Positions 1 to 8,158 are shown, numbered from the stretch's first letter. The stretch: 64,000 bases of DNA from CAVOGJ01 sp963695405 (GCA_963695405.1 CAVOGJ010000018.1:1-64000); one strand, 5' to 3'. Notes: generated by a model not told the origin, from the letters alone. Made by a program: numbers and translations.

Positions 1-745
1 AACTGGCCGAACTCGGTAAATACCGTCTTTTCGGTCAGGGGCTGATGGACGGCTTTGGCGATGCCGAAGTCGATCACCTTGGGAACGGCCAGGTGGTCGT
101 AGTTGGTGACCAGAACGTTCGAGGGCTTGATGTCCCGGTGGATGACGCCCTTTTGGTGCGGCGTGCTGCACGGCCCTGCAAACCTGGACGAACAGTTCCA
201 GCCGCTGACGGGTGGTATATCGGCACTCGTCGCAGTATTCGGTGATCGGCGTGCCGTCCACCAATTCCATGACGAAATAGGGCCGCCCGGACGGGGTGCT
301 GCCGCCGTCGAGCACCGTGGCGATGCACTGGTGATCCATCAAGGCCAGGGCCTGCCGCTCCGCCTCGAACCGGGCGACGACCTCCCTGGTATCCATGCCC
401 GGCTTGATGATCTTCAGTGCGACTTTGCGTTTGATCGGTTCCTTCTGGACCGCCATGTAGACCATGCCCATCCCACCGTGGCCGATTTCGTGGACGAGCT
501 TGTAGCGGTCGATGTAGGTGCCGAGCTTTTCAACGGGGGACAGGTCTAAGGTGGGGGTGGCAACAGCGAGCGGGACTTAAGGAATGGCTCGGCCTTGGGC
601 TTGGCTTTAAGCATTTTCCCTACACGCTGGCGTAGTCGCGTGTTACCGCCGCACGCTTGATCGAGAAAGGCTCGTCGCTCGTCGTCTGATGAGATTTCTC
701 TTGCCGCAAAGAATACTGATCAATCTTGTCCGAGGGTTTGTTCAT
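1..745 (-). pseudogene. Hanks-type Ser/Thr protein kinase, N-terminal part, frameshifted and cut by window edge
   Basis: Reads leftward out of the window. The start is an ATG at 745. The N-terminal helical segment (ERRAFLDQACGGN) and the kinase lobe are recognisable: glycine loop HEIGHGGMG, VALKIIKPGMD, RPYFVMELVDG, HRDIKPSNVL and DFGIAK. This is the typical planctomycete kinase that follows an ECF sigma factor. The reading frame breaks three times, near 715-725, in the C-run near 551-560, and near 158-163. No single frame covers the protein. The catalytic motifs are intact once the frames are joined, so either this is a recent pseudogene or the breaks are assembly indels. The C-terminal half, which usually carries TPR or WD40 repeats, lies outside the window. 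It lies 77 bp downstream of the sigma factor, probably in one operon. Confidence 0.8.
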
Positions 746-822
746 GTTCACGCTTCCGTTAATGGCTCTATAAGACAGTGCGGAATCGAGAGCCGGTTTG
801 CATCACGGAAGCCAGAAAAAAA

Positions 823-1400
823 TCAGATCTGGGTCTCTTCCTCGGGCTCGTAGATTTCGCAGTACAGGAAGGTCTTTGCGTAAACCCAATAGCGGTCGGC
901 AGTTGCACGTGATATTCCGAGAGCGACCGCAGCGTCTTGATGCGACACGCCCGCAAAGCACCGAAGCTTGAACAACTCGGCCTTCGGGAATCTTCGCTCG
1001 CGAGTTTATCCAGTGCCTCATCTAAAGCTAGTACCAAGCTCGGGGGACTATCGTTGAGCGTGAAGCAATCTTCGAGATCGACTCGTTCCCGATCTCCACC
1101 TCGCCTTGCGGCGCTGCCTTTGCGGCGAGCATTGTCCACCAAAATCCGTCGCATTGCCTCAGCGGCAGCCCCGAAGAAGTGCCCGCGGCTATTCCAGTGC
1201 TGGACCTTTTCCACATCGACCAGCCGGAGGTATGCCTCATGAACCAGGGCCGTCGCCTGAAGGGTCTGGCCTGGATCCTCCTGGGCCATCTTCGCCGCAG
1301 CCAGTTTCCGCAGTTCGTCGTAGACTAGCGGGAGAAGCTGCTCGGCGGCATCGGGGTCGCCATGTTCGATTTCAGACAGGATGCGGGTCACGTCGGGCAT
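823..1400 (-). CDS. RNA polymerase ECF sigma factor (planctomycete ECF subfamily), one frameshift
   Basis: About 192 residues after frame repair. The sigma-70 region 2 part is clear (ELRKLAAAKM, ALVHEAYLRLV, HFFGAAAEAMRRILVD). After residue ~138 the frame shifts at 981-989, where CCCGAAGG has apparently lost one C. The correct downstream frame gives KAELFKLRCFAGVSHQDAA then ALGISRATADRYWVYAKTFL, a good region 4 helix-turn-helix, and stops at 823. In the unshifted frame the protein would run on as unrelated sequence to 768. Such sigma factors direct core polymerase to a small regulon and are usually controlled through the adjacent kinase. Here the kinase follows 77 bp downstream. Confidence 0.85.
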
Positions 1401-1407
1401 GGAGTTG

Positions 1408-1438
1408 ATTATAGCCGACTTTTGAACCCACTCCTCAA
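1408..1438 (-). promoter_or_regulatory. Candidate sigma-70-like promoter of the ECF sigma gene
   Basis: On the minus strand a perfect TATAAT (1408-1413) sits only 7 bases before the ATG at 1400. A TTGAGG (1433-1438) lies 19 bases further upstream. If used, transcription would begin at or beside the start codon, implying a leaderless message. There is no Shine-Dalgarno-like purine run in the gap. This is motif matching only. Confidence 0.3.
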
Positions 1439-1997
1439 AGCATCCAGATCAGCGATTCTGGTTCTGTGCGGCGACAATACGTGTAAAGATTTGGCGGTAA
1501 TATCCGGAAGGAACACCCACCCAGCCACGGTTGGTCCGTCGCCGCCAACTTGCATCGGTCGTGACACCGCCCGCAAATTCCCGTTCGCGAAGTCGCTGAG
1601 GATGCATCGACCGACCCTCCCCGGCGAATTGGCGAAGTGCTGTCGGTGAGAATCACCGCTGCGCATTACGACCGTTAGGCGGGGGACGGACGGCACCGAA
1701 CACATGGTCGAACCGAAAATCGTTCGTTTTCCCGGCGTTGACCGACCTAAGTCCCTGGCGGGGCTTAACTTACTACGTCTCGTATCCAAATTGCCATCTC
1801 GGAAATCAAAGTCTCATAAAAGGTTAAATTTCTCCGTTCATGAGACAACAAATTTTGGCCGGGCGTGGCAAAGAAAAGGACCCCTCACATAACTGATCCG
1901 TAGCCTACAGAGGTACGCGTGCCCTCGGCGGGCTGTGAAGACTCGTGCGTCGTAATGCATGCGTGATTATGTGCCCTGCGCCGCCACCGCCGCCCAA
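1439..1997. other. Intergenic region with no supported gene
   Basis: Reading frames here are short or low-complexity translations without a recognisable domain. A minus-strand frame at 1409-1789 (126 codons) has no clear start context or family match. I see no RNA gene or mobile element. Confidence 0.5.
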
Positions 1998-2477
1998 GGC
2001 CCCTCCGGGGCCAACTGGCGGCATCTGGCGGCTACGTTGTCCTCGGTTCCCGCTTTCGCACGTCGCCTTTGCCGCGTGCTCAGTGACATTCAGCATAGCC
2101 TTGTCAGCTTTGAAGCCTGGAACGTGACGCGGCATCGCTCCGTGGCCGCAGCTCGGAAATCGTGTCCGAGAATCACTCACCTTGAATAGCCATTTCTTAT
2201 TTCTGTAAATAAGCGTTGGCTCGCACGTCCTCCAGCCGCACGGCCCCTCCGGGGCCCACGGGCGGCAGCTGGCGGCTACGTTGGCCTGCTGTCCCCGCTT
2301 TCGCGCGTCGTCGTTGCGATATGCAGCAAGGCCTGGACAGCCTCAACCCAATGGACGTCACTCGCCATGACTTCGTGGCCCGATCTCGGACATCGTGTCC
2401 GAGAATCACCCGCATCCAGGGGCAAATTCTTATTTCTGTAAATAAGCCTGTCCCCGTACGTCCTCCAGGCGGACAGC
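1998..2477. repeat. Two diverged tandem copies of a ~235-244 bp unit
   Basis: Copy A is 1998-2241 and copy B is 2242-about 2477. Each starts with the palindrome ggcccctccggggcc (1998-2012 and 2242-2256), continues with a shared GGCGGCTACGTTG-type block and a shared TCGTGTCCGAGAATCAC block, then has the hairpin cttatttctgtaaataag (2196-2213 and 2429-2446) and ends in a CGTCCTCCAG block. Read on the minus strand, the CGTCCTCCAG block and hairpin encode the last ~16 codons of the adjacent small gene (2430-2763). The unit is therefore a duplicated gene tail plus its 3' flank. Minus-strand frames inside the repeat look like genes but are copies of this tail. Confidence 0.75.
2196..2213. terminator. 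Small palindromic hairpin, copy 1
   Basis: Perfect 7-bp stem with a 4-base loop (cttatttctgtaaataag). It is identical to the sequence at 2429-2446, where it overlaps the stop codon of the small gene there. The stem is AT-rich and lacks a U-run, so it is more likely part of the repeat unit than a strong terminator. Confidence 0.35.
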
Positions 2478-2763
2478 CTCGCCGTCATTGAGATCGCGGC
2501 GGGCCATGGCCCGTTGCCAGAGCTGACAGTGCTCCGCCGCCCGGGCCGCATCCAGCCAGGGGACTCCGTCTTTTCTCAGTCGCGGTGGTTGGCGGTACAG
2601 GGCCAGCTCCGCAGGAGTGAGAACTTGGTCCACAAAGGCCCCGCGTTCAGGATGCAATGGGAGGTGCGAGAAAAAGAATTCGACCGCCGCCTTCTGCTGT
2701 GCGGGCGAGAGGTCATTGTGTGACCTGCGCCTGGGGCCAGTAGGCGTGGGGCTCGTAGGCCAT
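2430..2763 (-). CDS. Small protein of unknown function, one frameshift
   Basis: About 111 residues if repaired. The ATG at 2763 reads MAYEPHAYWPQAQVT, then a one-base shift near 2715-2722 leads into NDLSPAQQKAAVEFFF and on to DVRGQAYLQK before a stop at 2430. The start lies 4 bp after the stop of the preceding gene on this strand, which indicates an operon. The protein is polar, without a signal peptide or membrane segment, and has a conserved-looking W-L-D-A-A-R-A-A-E-H core. The last 16 codons are duplicated downstream in the tandem repeat. I do not recognise a function. It looks like the third member of a small cassette of planctomycete-specific proteins. Confidence 0.6.
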
Positions 2764-2767
2764 GGGT

Positions 2768-3429
2768 TCACTTTCCTTGCTCGTCCCTCGTTAAACGTTG
2801 CTCCGCTTCCCGCTGGAAGACATCGAGCTTCACCGCCAGGCCCAGCGCACGCAGGGCCTGGGTGTAGCTGCATTGCAGGTGATCCAGCTGCTTGGTGATC
2901 CGGGGCGTCCGGTCTCTGATCAGCCGCAGCTCCGCGAACTGGACCAGCAGCCAGGCGGAGACGACCCTGCCGACCGCCAGCTTGGTGAGGACGGCCGCGT
3001 TCGCCTGGCACAGTTTCCCCCTCAGCTCGGAGGCCCGTCGGCGGATGCTCTCCGCTTTAAGAGGGTCGTCGGCAGCGACGGCCTGGATGAGCGCCTCCTC
3101 AAGATCCCGATTGAGATCGCCCAGCATCCGCGTCAGCCAGGGGACTGCATCCAGCTCGGCCCGCAGTCGATCCATGGCCTGGTCATCACCTGCGGCCGCC
3201 TGATGGGCCACGGCGCGGAGCCGCTCGACGATGGCGTCGAACTCCTGCTGGGGCATGTAGCGGGAGTCGATCGAGCCCTTATCCGCACCAGGGGTCCTGG
3301 CAGGCTGCGTTACGGCGGATTGCCTTCCGTGTATCAGCGACGGCTCTGTCGGGGATTCCTGGCGGCCGACGTGCTCCGTGGCTTCTCGCTGGTGCTCCTC
3401 TTCCGCAAGAGCTGCTTTACGCTTGCCAT
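2768..3429 (-). CDS. Helical protein of unknown function, member of a planctomycete small-gene cassette
   Basis: The frame from an internal ATG at 3256 (MPQQEFDAIVERL) to 2768 gives 162 residues, but it stays open upstream with coding-like sequence (GKRKAALAEEEHQREATEHV). The ATG at 3427-3429 would give an M-GKRKAAL start if one G is missing, so the true start is probably 3429. The protein is mostly alpha-helical and charged, with the core ERLRAVAHQAAAGDD, RRRASELRGKL and VSAWLLVQFAELRL. I recall a similar protein downstream of a short RNYFYR-type protein in many planctomycete genomes. The function is unknown. It overlaps the preceding gene's stop by about 13 bp and is followed 4 bp later by the next small gene. 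Confidence 0.6.
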
Positions 3430-3698
3430 GGTGGCTCCTTCCACTCGCGGTTCCTAAAACGCCAGTCAGCGGTGGTTAGCCGCGCCGCCAGACTCGCGTC
3501 TATTCCTAATTCAAGGCATCTCAGCAATCCCCGAAGTATGCGGACTTGATCCAGAGTGTCTCGCCTTGCTTGGCGGAGGGCCCGGTCGGCAGCCGCTGCC
3601 GCTCTCGCATTCGTGCCGCGGCCATAGTAGACCTTTCGCTGGAACGCCCCGTCCCGCTCCATTCGGTAGAAATAGTTCTGCCTTTTTGCCGTTCCCAT
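3417..3698 (-). CDS. Small basic protein of planctomycete-specific type, unknown function
   Basis: 93 residues from the ATG at 3698. The N-terminus (KRQNYFYRMERDGAFQRKV followed by YYGRG) matches a pattern I recall from short multi-copy planctomycete proteins: aromatic beta-hairpin, then an Ala/Arg-rich helix (AAAAADRALRQARRD), then a C-terminal W-R-x-R-x-x-E-W-K segment. It heads a run of three closely spaced genes on the minus strand (3698 to 2430). No catalytic motif, signal peptide or membrane segment is visible. The high Arg/Ala content might suit nucleic-acid binding, but that is speculation. Confidence 0.65.
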   Translation of the reverse strand: MGTAKRQNYFYRMERDGAFQRKVYYGRGTNARAAAAADRALRQARRDTLDQVRILRGLLRCLELGIDASLAARLTTADWRFRNREWKEPPWQA

Positions 3699-3886
3699 GC
3701 CATCTGGTCATTTTAACCGAGGTTGTGCATGAAACAAAAACCTGCCGTGCGTGCTGGCAGCGTAGCAGTGCTTTGCACCCGAGTATGCCTGTTGCCGCAT
3801 CAAAAGGTAAGCAGGACGAAGGGCAGTAGAGTGCCGCGTCAGAATCGCGACGTCAGGGGCCAGCAGCCGGGTGCGACACTGGTGGT

Positions 3887-4171
3887 TTACTCGTCCGGGT
3901 GCTCGGTCAGTCCCGTTCTTCGTGCGTTCTCGAAGATGTCTCCACAGTCCTGGGCGAATTCCACCAATAGCCCTTCGAGGGAATGGACCTTCTCAGTTGG
4001 CATGATAACAAGGGCCTTAATGTACCCCTTGACGGTTACCGACAGGGTGGGCCAAGCGTCGATGATTACCCGCAGGTTGGGGTCAATGGTCCCAGTTTTT
4101 GGTCCCACTTCGGGCCAGATGTGCGGTTTCCTCGGGGTTTTCCGCACTGGTTGTAGTCCTGTTACGCCCAC
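3887..4171 (-). CDS. Short protein with a DAWPTL motif, possible gene fragment
   Basis: 94 residues. The middle reads IDPNLRVIIDAWPTLSVTVK then GYIKALVI. I recall short planctomycete proteins, and tails of integrase-like proteins, with a D-P-x-L-x-x-x-I-x-x-W-P-x-L-P pattern, so this could be a stand-alone member or the severed end of a lost tyrosine recombinase. Nothing upstream on this strand resembles a recombinase core. No signal peptide or membrane segment. Confidence 0.35.
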   Translation of the reverse strand: MGVTGLQPVRKTPRKPHIWPEVGPKTGTIDPNLRVIIDAWPTLSVTVKGYIKALVIMPTEKVHSLEGLLVEFAQDCGDIFENARRTGLTEHPDE

Positions 4172-4178
4172 TATTTGT

Positions 4179-4385
4179 CATTCTTTCTGGTGCCACGAAG
4201 ATTGACCTCTGGTCTTTCGCCAGAAAGTCTACAAACTATCTGCATCTCCACCTCCCGTCATTCCCACGCAGGCGGGAAGTCATTCTTTCTGGCGTTACGA
4301 AAGATTGACCTCTGGTCTTTCGCCAGAATGTCTACAAACTATCTGCATCTCCACCTCCCGTCATTCCCGTGCCGGTGGGAGCCTG
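4179..4385. repeat. 102-bp tandem direct repeat carrying a REP-like GTCATTCCC element
   Basis: Copy 1 starts at 4179 and copy 2 at 4281, giving a period of 102 bp. The copies share about 90 near-identical bases (CATTCTTTCTGG, GACCTCTGGTCTTTCGCCAG, TCTACAAACTATCTGCATC). Each ends in CGTCATTCCC followed by a C/G-rich inverted segment (cacgcaggcggg in copy 1, gtgccggtggga in copy 2). That terminal motif looks like the dispersed CGTCATTCCCGC-type palindromes seen in many bacteria. No open frame of interest spans it. Confidence 0.75.
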
Positions 4386-4629
4386 GGGAACGATGGTGGC
4401 GCCTTCCATGCGGTGACTCACAGGAGTTACCGCCCCGCTGCCCCGGATGGAGAGTACCAGGTCACGCTGCGGCCGTGTTGGTGGTGCTCCCCTTGTCATT
4501 TTGTCTAGTCATGTGACTCTGTGGCGCTGCAAAACCACGCGTTTCGCCCGCCGGAGCGACTCTTCCTCGGAGAGCCATGGGAGTCAAACGGAGAGCACTC
4601 TCAATGACGATGCGCTGCGTCCGTTTTCT

Positions 4630-4835
4630 TGTTCTCGATCCACGAGCACTCGGCGTTGCCTCAGATGATGATCGGACAGCTGGCCGACTCGGCGGCGATG
4701 TCGCCACCGCTCTATGCGGGGCTACAAGGCTGGTCCATAACTCGCGATCGTCCCCAAAGTCGCCCGCGATACGGACGCCCGCCAGCCGCCAACTGGTCGA
4801 GACAGGATAGCGGCTTCGCCTCAACCGTTCCTCAT
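4630..4835 (-). pseudogene. Decayed duplicate of the 3' end of the adjacent S1/P1 nuclease gene
   Basis: On the minus strand, broken frames reproduce pieces of the nuclease C-terminus encoded at 4964-5200: DRE-V, then S-G-G-D-I-A-A-E against N-G-G-D-I-D-A-E, then L-S-D-H-H-L-R-Q-R-R against L-S-E-H-Y-L-R-Q-R-R. The plus-strand nucleotides CGGCGTTGCCTCAGAT and TCGGACAGCTG are shared with 5035-5065. An upstream W-R-L-A-G-V-R-I-A piece matches the very last residues of the nuclease, which suggests more than one degenerate copy. Stops and frameshifts rule out a product. Confidence 0.6.
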
Positions 4836-4963
4836 CCCGACAGCCGATCTACCTCCCGCTTGCCAGCATACTTTCGTGCATGCCTCAAAATAACTGAATA
4901 AATGTATTTTGATGAAGGCAACACGTTACCATCTAGGTGGACTTGGCAACTGTTCGCGTTTGC

Positions 4964-5974
4964 TTACAGCACTTCCGACAATACGGCCGCCAGTCGAATG
5001 CCGGCCAGCGCGGCCCACTCATCCGCGACCATGCGGCGTTGCCTCAGATAGTGCTCGGACAGCTGAATCGGTTCCGCGTCAATATCACCACCGTTTCGCT
5101 CCAGGCTCTCCAATTGGCCGCTGACCTCGCGATCGTAGACAACCAACTTGGCAATGGAGTGCCCATCTCGCGACCAGTGCTCGGCACTCGATTCTTCCTC
5201 CTGCCTAGCAAACGATTGTATTCGTGCAAAGTGCTCTTCATTTCGCAGCTTAACGGCCGTGTTCCGCGTATCTTTGAACGAATCGGAACCGAAAGCAAGG
5301 TCCCAGGCACGGTGAAGATTACCGAGAGGATTCGTCTTGATCGCGTTCCCGCCACGATCGCCTTGGGGGAACAATTGGCGGCTGAATAATTCCGTCGTGT
5401 ATAACGGTTGGTGGATGTCGCCGACCAGGTGAAATAGCCAGCAAATGTGGACGGACCGCAGGGCAGCGGGCTGTTTCGGATCGCGCACGATACGGACGCT
5501 ATTGTTGATCGCTTGCACGATGTTCATTTGCTTGTCGTCGAAATTGTTTGCTGGCGGTTTCGACTCGAGATTGACTTTCACCGAATCATGCATGGCCTTG
5601 TAGTCATCTCGCGTGAGGAAGTGCGGTATGTACACGAAGTGCCATTGTGGGCGATCGTAGGCGCGACGCTCGGCCGGGCCGGATCGCACTAGATCGGGCC
5701 AGATCGATGCCTGTTGAAATAGCCACTCGGCTTGGACTCCCTCACCACCGTTTTGGATGTCGTCGGGCATCTTGCCGGCGAAGTCCTCAACGAATCGCGG
5801 GTGTGCTTTCATGAGGCCGACGATGACCTCTCGCTGCGTCGGGGGCAATTCACGGTAGCAGATAGACGCGATGATCTTGTGACCAGCAGCCGACCAGGCA
5901 GAGGCCGTCCTGGGACAAGCTACCAGGGCCAGGATGGTCATTAATTTGAAGACGGCCTGCATGAGTGCCCCCAT
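4964..5974 (-). CDS. Secreted S1/P1-type zinc-dependent nuclease
   Basis: About 336 residues from the ATG at 5974; an alternative ATG at 5962 has a GGGGGC run before it. A signal peptide (FKLMTILALVACPRTASA) ends just before W-S-A-A-G-H-K-I-I-A. In this family the mature N-terminal Trp and a nearby His bind zinc. Further zinc ligands fit the family pattern: M-P-D-D-I, Q-W-H-F-V-Y-I-P, LVGDIHQPL, G-D-R-G-G-N and NLHRAWD. These enzymes act extracellularly or in the periplasm and cleave single-stranded nucleic acids and 3'-nucleotides, often for phosphate or nucleoside scavenging. The gene stands alone. A decayed partial copy of its 3' end lies beside it at 4630-4835. Confidence 0.9.
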   Translation of the reverse strand: MGALMQAVFKLMTILALVACPRTASAWSAAGHKIIASICYRELPPTQREVIVGLMKAHPRFVEDFAGKMPDDIQNGGEGVQAEWLFQQASIWPDLVRSGPAERRAYDRPQWHFVYIPHFLTRDDYKAMHDSVKVNLESKPPANNFDDKQMNIVQAINNSVRIVRDPKQPAALRSVHICWLFHLVGDIHQPLYTTELFSRQLFPQGDRGGNAIKTNPLGNLHRAWDLAFGSDSFKDTRNTAVKLRNEEHFARIQSFARQEEESSAEHWSRDGHSIAKLVVYDREVSGQLESLERNGGDIDAEPIQLSEHYLRQRRMVADEWAALAGIRLAAVLSEVL

Positions 5975-6629
5975 ATTGATCAACTGGCTGAGCGACCTCG
6001 TTTGACTGTGCATTAATCTAGCCGATCGTAGGCCGATCCAAAAACCGTTACTCCCTCGGGGTCTCGCAATTTGGTTGATGAATCTAGGTCTCGGGGCGCT
6101 CAGATGGAGATTTTCGTATCTTGTGCGGCTGTAATGGATTGCTGTCAATCGCAGTCGAATATCAGTACGCTTGGCCGTTCAAAAATTTACCGCTGGTTGG
6201 ACGCGGGGATCGTGAAATCAGTAGAGTCAGGTTTTGACTTATAAGTGATGAACTGTCCGCCGCCGCCCCCAGCCTCCGGAAGTCACGTGGTTGATCCGGT
6301 GCTCGGTTTCGATAGGTAAGTGTCGAGCCATGCCGGTGATCCAACCCGATCGTCGGGTCGATTGGGGATCCGAGAAGGGTTGCCAACCTCTCCGTGAACG
6401 GGTTTTTGTAGAAGATTGTGCAAGGACGGGACCGGGCGCCGAACTACCAGCATCGCCGTGATGACCATGGACTCCTGCCGACTGGCTGACGCCTGCCGGC
6501 ACGGGCTGTCACGCCTAACGCTGCGGTCCCGCCGAGTCGGGTGGGTAACGAGTCACAGTGGCGGTGCCTTCCGCAATCTCACGCTCCTCCGCGCGAGCAA
6601 TCTGGCCACAATACCTTGAAAGAACCACG
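5975..6629. other. Intergenic region with no supported gene
   Basis: Presumably holds the promoter region of the nuclease on the minus strand. Reading frames are short, mutually overlapping and without recognisable domains. No clear repeat or RNA structure was seen. Confidence 0.4.
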
Positions 6630-7148
6630 CTATCCACTGAAATCCCTCGCCCTGCGCAAGCGGTTTTCCAGGACGTGAATATCCCAAAATAAACGTTCAA
6701 ACTCCTCCAATTCGTTGGGGCAGGGCAAGGGATTGCCCATCGACGCATGTGACCTCGCCGCATGGAGTACCGAGTTCGCTTCATCGCGAAGAACGGGAAT
6801 CATCAATAACGTTTCACGACGAGTCGCCGGGGGTAGCTGCTTGGTTTGCCCTTGCTGAATCATCCATAATCGAGCTGACAATATGAGCTCACCCGCTGCC
6901 GGCAGCCCGGCGGAGCGAAGGACTCCGTCAATCTGTCCCATGCCATCCGCATCCAGTCCCTTGGTCAACTCGGACAGCAATCCGAGGGCGCCCATCGTAT
7001 CCCCCAGTTGATAGGCCGGGACCACCTGCGTCTCTACTTTCTGTAGCAGCTTGTCCCTTGGGGTCTGCGCGGTGAGGTCACCCGAGCTGGCAAGAATGAC
7101 GATGCAGGTCAGCAACAGCACGCAGACGAGTCGTCGACGATGGAACAT
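6630..7148 (-). CDS. Secreted protein of unknown function
   Basis: 172 residues from the ATG at 7148. The N-terminus is a good signal peptide (basic MFHRRRL, hydrophobic VCVLLLTCIVILASSG, cleavage near LTAQ). The mature part is alpha-helical and mildly amphipathic (KVETQVVPAYQLGDTMGALG, then LNRLRRARDF-like end) with two cysteines, one in the signal and one near the end (PLPCPNE). I do not recognise a family. It stands alone on the minus strand, 1 kb from the nearest neighbour on the left. Confidence 0.6.
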   Translation of the reverse strand: MFHRRRLVCVLLLTCIVILASSGDLTAQTPRDKLLQKVETQVVPAYQLGDTMGALGLLSELTKGLDADGMGQIDGVLRSAGLPAAGELILSARLWMIQQGQTKQLPPATRRETLLMIPVLRDEANSVLHAARSHASMGNPLPCPNELEEFERLFWDIHVLENRLRRARDFSG

Positions 7149-7516
7149 CCAATCTCCCTCGCAGCCTAGAATTCACAGTCGCTTTCACCTCCACCCAACT
7201 CGGGTGAAGATATTGCAATTCCGATTCCATCGCAAATAAATGCTCCTTTCGAGTGGTTTTTGACAAACCGAGCGTTGTGGTGCCCGCCCTTCGAGTCGTA
7301 CCCAAGCTGCGGATGGCGAACGGATGGTAGAGGCCAGGCCGTGATGCTGGCAAACGACGCCTGCCTTCTTTTTGGTCGGATGGCAAACTTTTTGGTCGAG
7401 CGGTGGTGTCATCATTCTGCCAGCCCCAGCATGTCTGGACAGCATTATGAAGGCAGCATGTTCAGCAGTCGCCGACAGGCGATTACGTTCCTGGATTCGA
7501 TAAATCGCCCAAACAC
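7149..7516. other. Intergenic region with no supported gene
   Basis: No convincing coding frame. It leads into the 112-bp tandem repeat that starts at 7517. Confidence 0.4.
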
Positions 7517-7753
7517 GCCGCCCTGACATGATCCCAGGCCCCGCTCCCCCGCCCATCCGTCGCAGGGACTCATTGATTGCCGTCCGATACCGCTTGGCGA
7601 ACCGGCCTGCGTGAGCAGCCGGGTGCGCGCCGCCCTGACATGATCCCAGGCCCCGCTCCCCCGCCCATCCGTCGCAGGGACTCATTGATTGCCGTCCGAT
7701 ACCGCTTGGCAAACCGGCCTGCGTGAGCAGCCGGGTGCACGCCGCCCTGACAT
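7517..7753. repeat. 112-bp tandem repeat, two full copies plus a stub
   Basis: Copy 1 is 7517-7628, copy 2 is 7629-7740, and a truncated third copy begins at 7741 (gccgccctgacat). The two full copies differ at only a few bases (GGCGAACC against GGCAAACC; TGCGC against TGCAC), indicating recent duplication. The unit begins GCCGCCCTGACATGATCCC and ends in a GCCTGCGTGAGCAGCCGGGTG segment. That end segment also occurs inverted at 7847-7878. Confidence 0.85.
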
Positions 7754-7846
7754 CAGTGCCCGGCCGCCGGTCATATGCTCTAGCGGTCATACGCCGTCGC
7801 TTGCTCCTTGGCAGAACGGACCCGCCAGCTAACGCGATCCCCGCAC

Positions 7847-7878
7847 CGCACCCGGCTGCTCACGCAGGCCGGTTCGCC
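7847..7878. repeat. Inverted copy of the 112-bp repeat end
   Basis: These 32 bases are the exact reverse complement of 7596-7627, the right end of repeat copy 1. The two arms enclose about 220 bases. Such an arrangement could be a relic of a mobile or palindromic element, but no transposase-like frame lies between the arms. Confidence 0.7.
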
Positions 7879-8158
7879 GGGGCGAAACCGGCAGCCCGTA
7901 GGCGAGAGCCCTCGGAACCATGATCGCGTCTTGGACAGGGGCCACCCAAGATGGCCACCGCACCACCCAGCAGGCGGATCATCACGGGGTAACCGAGCTC
8001 CGAGGGCGGCTGCGCGTGGCGTAGAAACACTTCCAATGTGGCGATTTTGCAACAGGGAAACGTGTTTTGACGTGTTTTGTGCGCTGGTACGCCAGTTGCG
8101 GTCGTAGCGTTGGTCTGAAGAAGCTCACGCACCAGCATCACTCTTTCGGGGACGATTC

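Noticed and set aside
1409..1789. 126-codon minus-strand frame
   Set aside because: No domain, no ribosome-binding site and no family pattern; left as noncoding.
1905..2415. Two minus-strand frames resembling a duplicated protein
   Set aside because: Their shared parts are the tandem repeat unit and the copied 3' end of the neighbouring gene, with no intact upstream coding part.
7185..7790. 201-codon minus-strand frame containing internal repeats
   Set aside because: The repeats are the 112-bp DNA repeat read in frame; there is no known domain and no start context.
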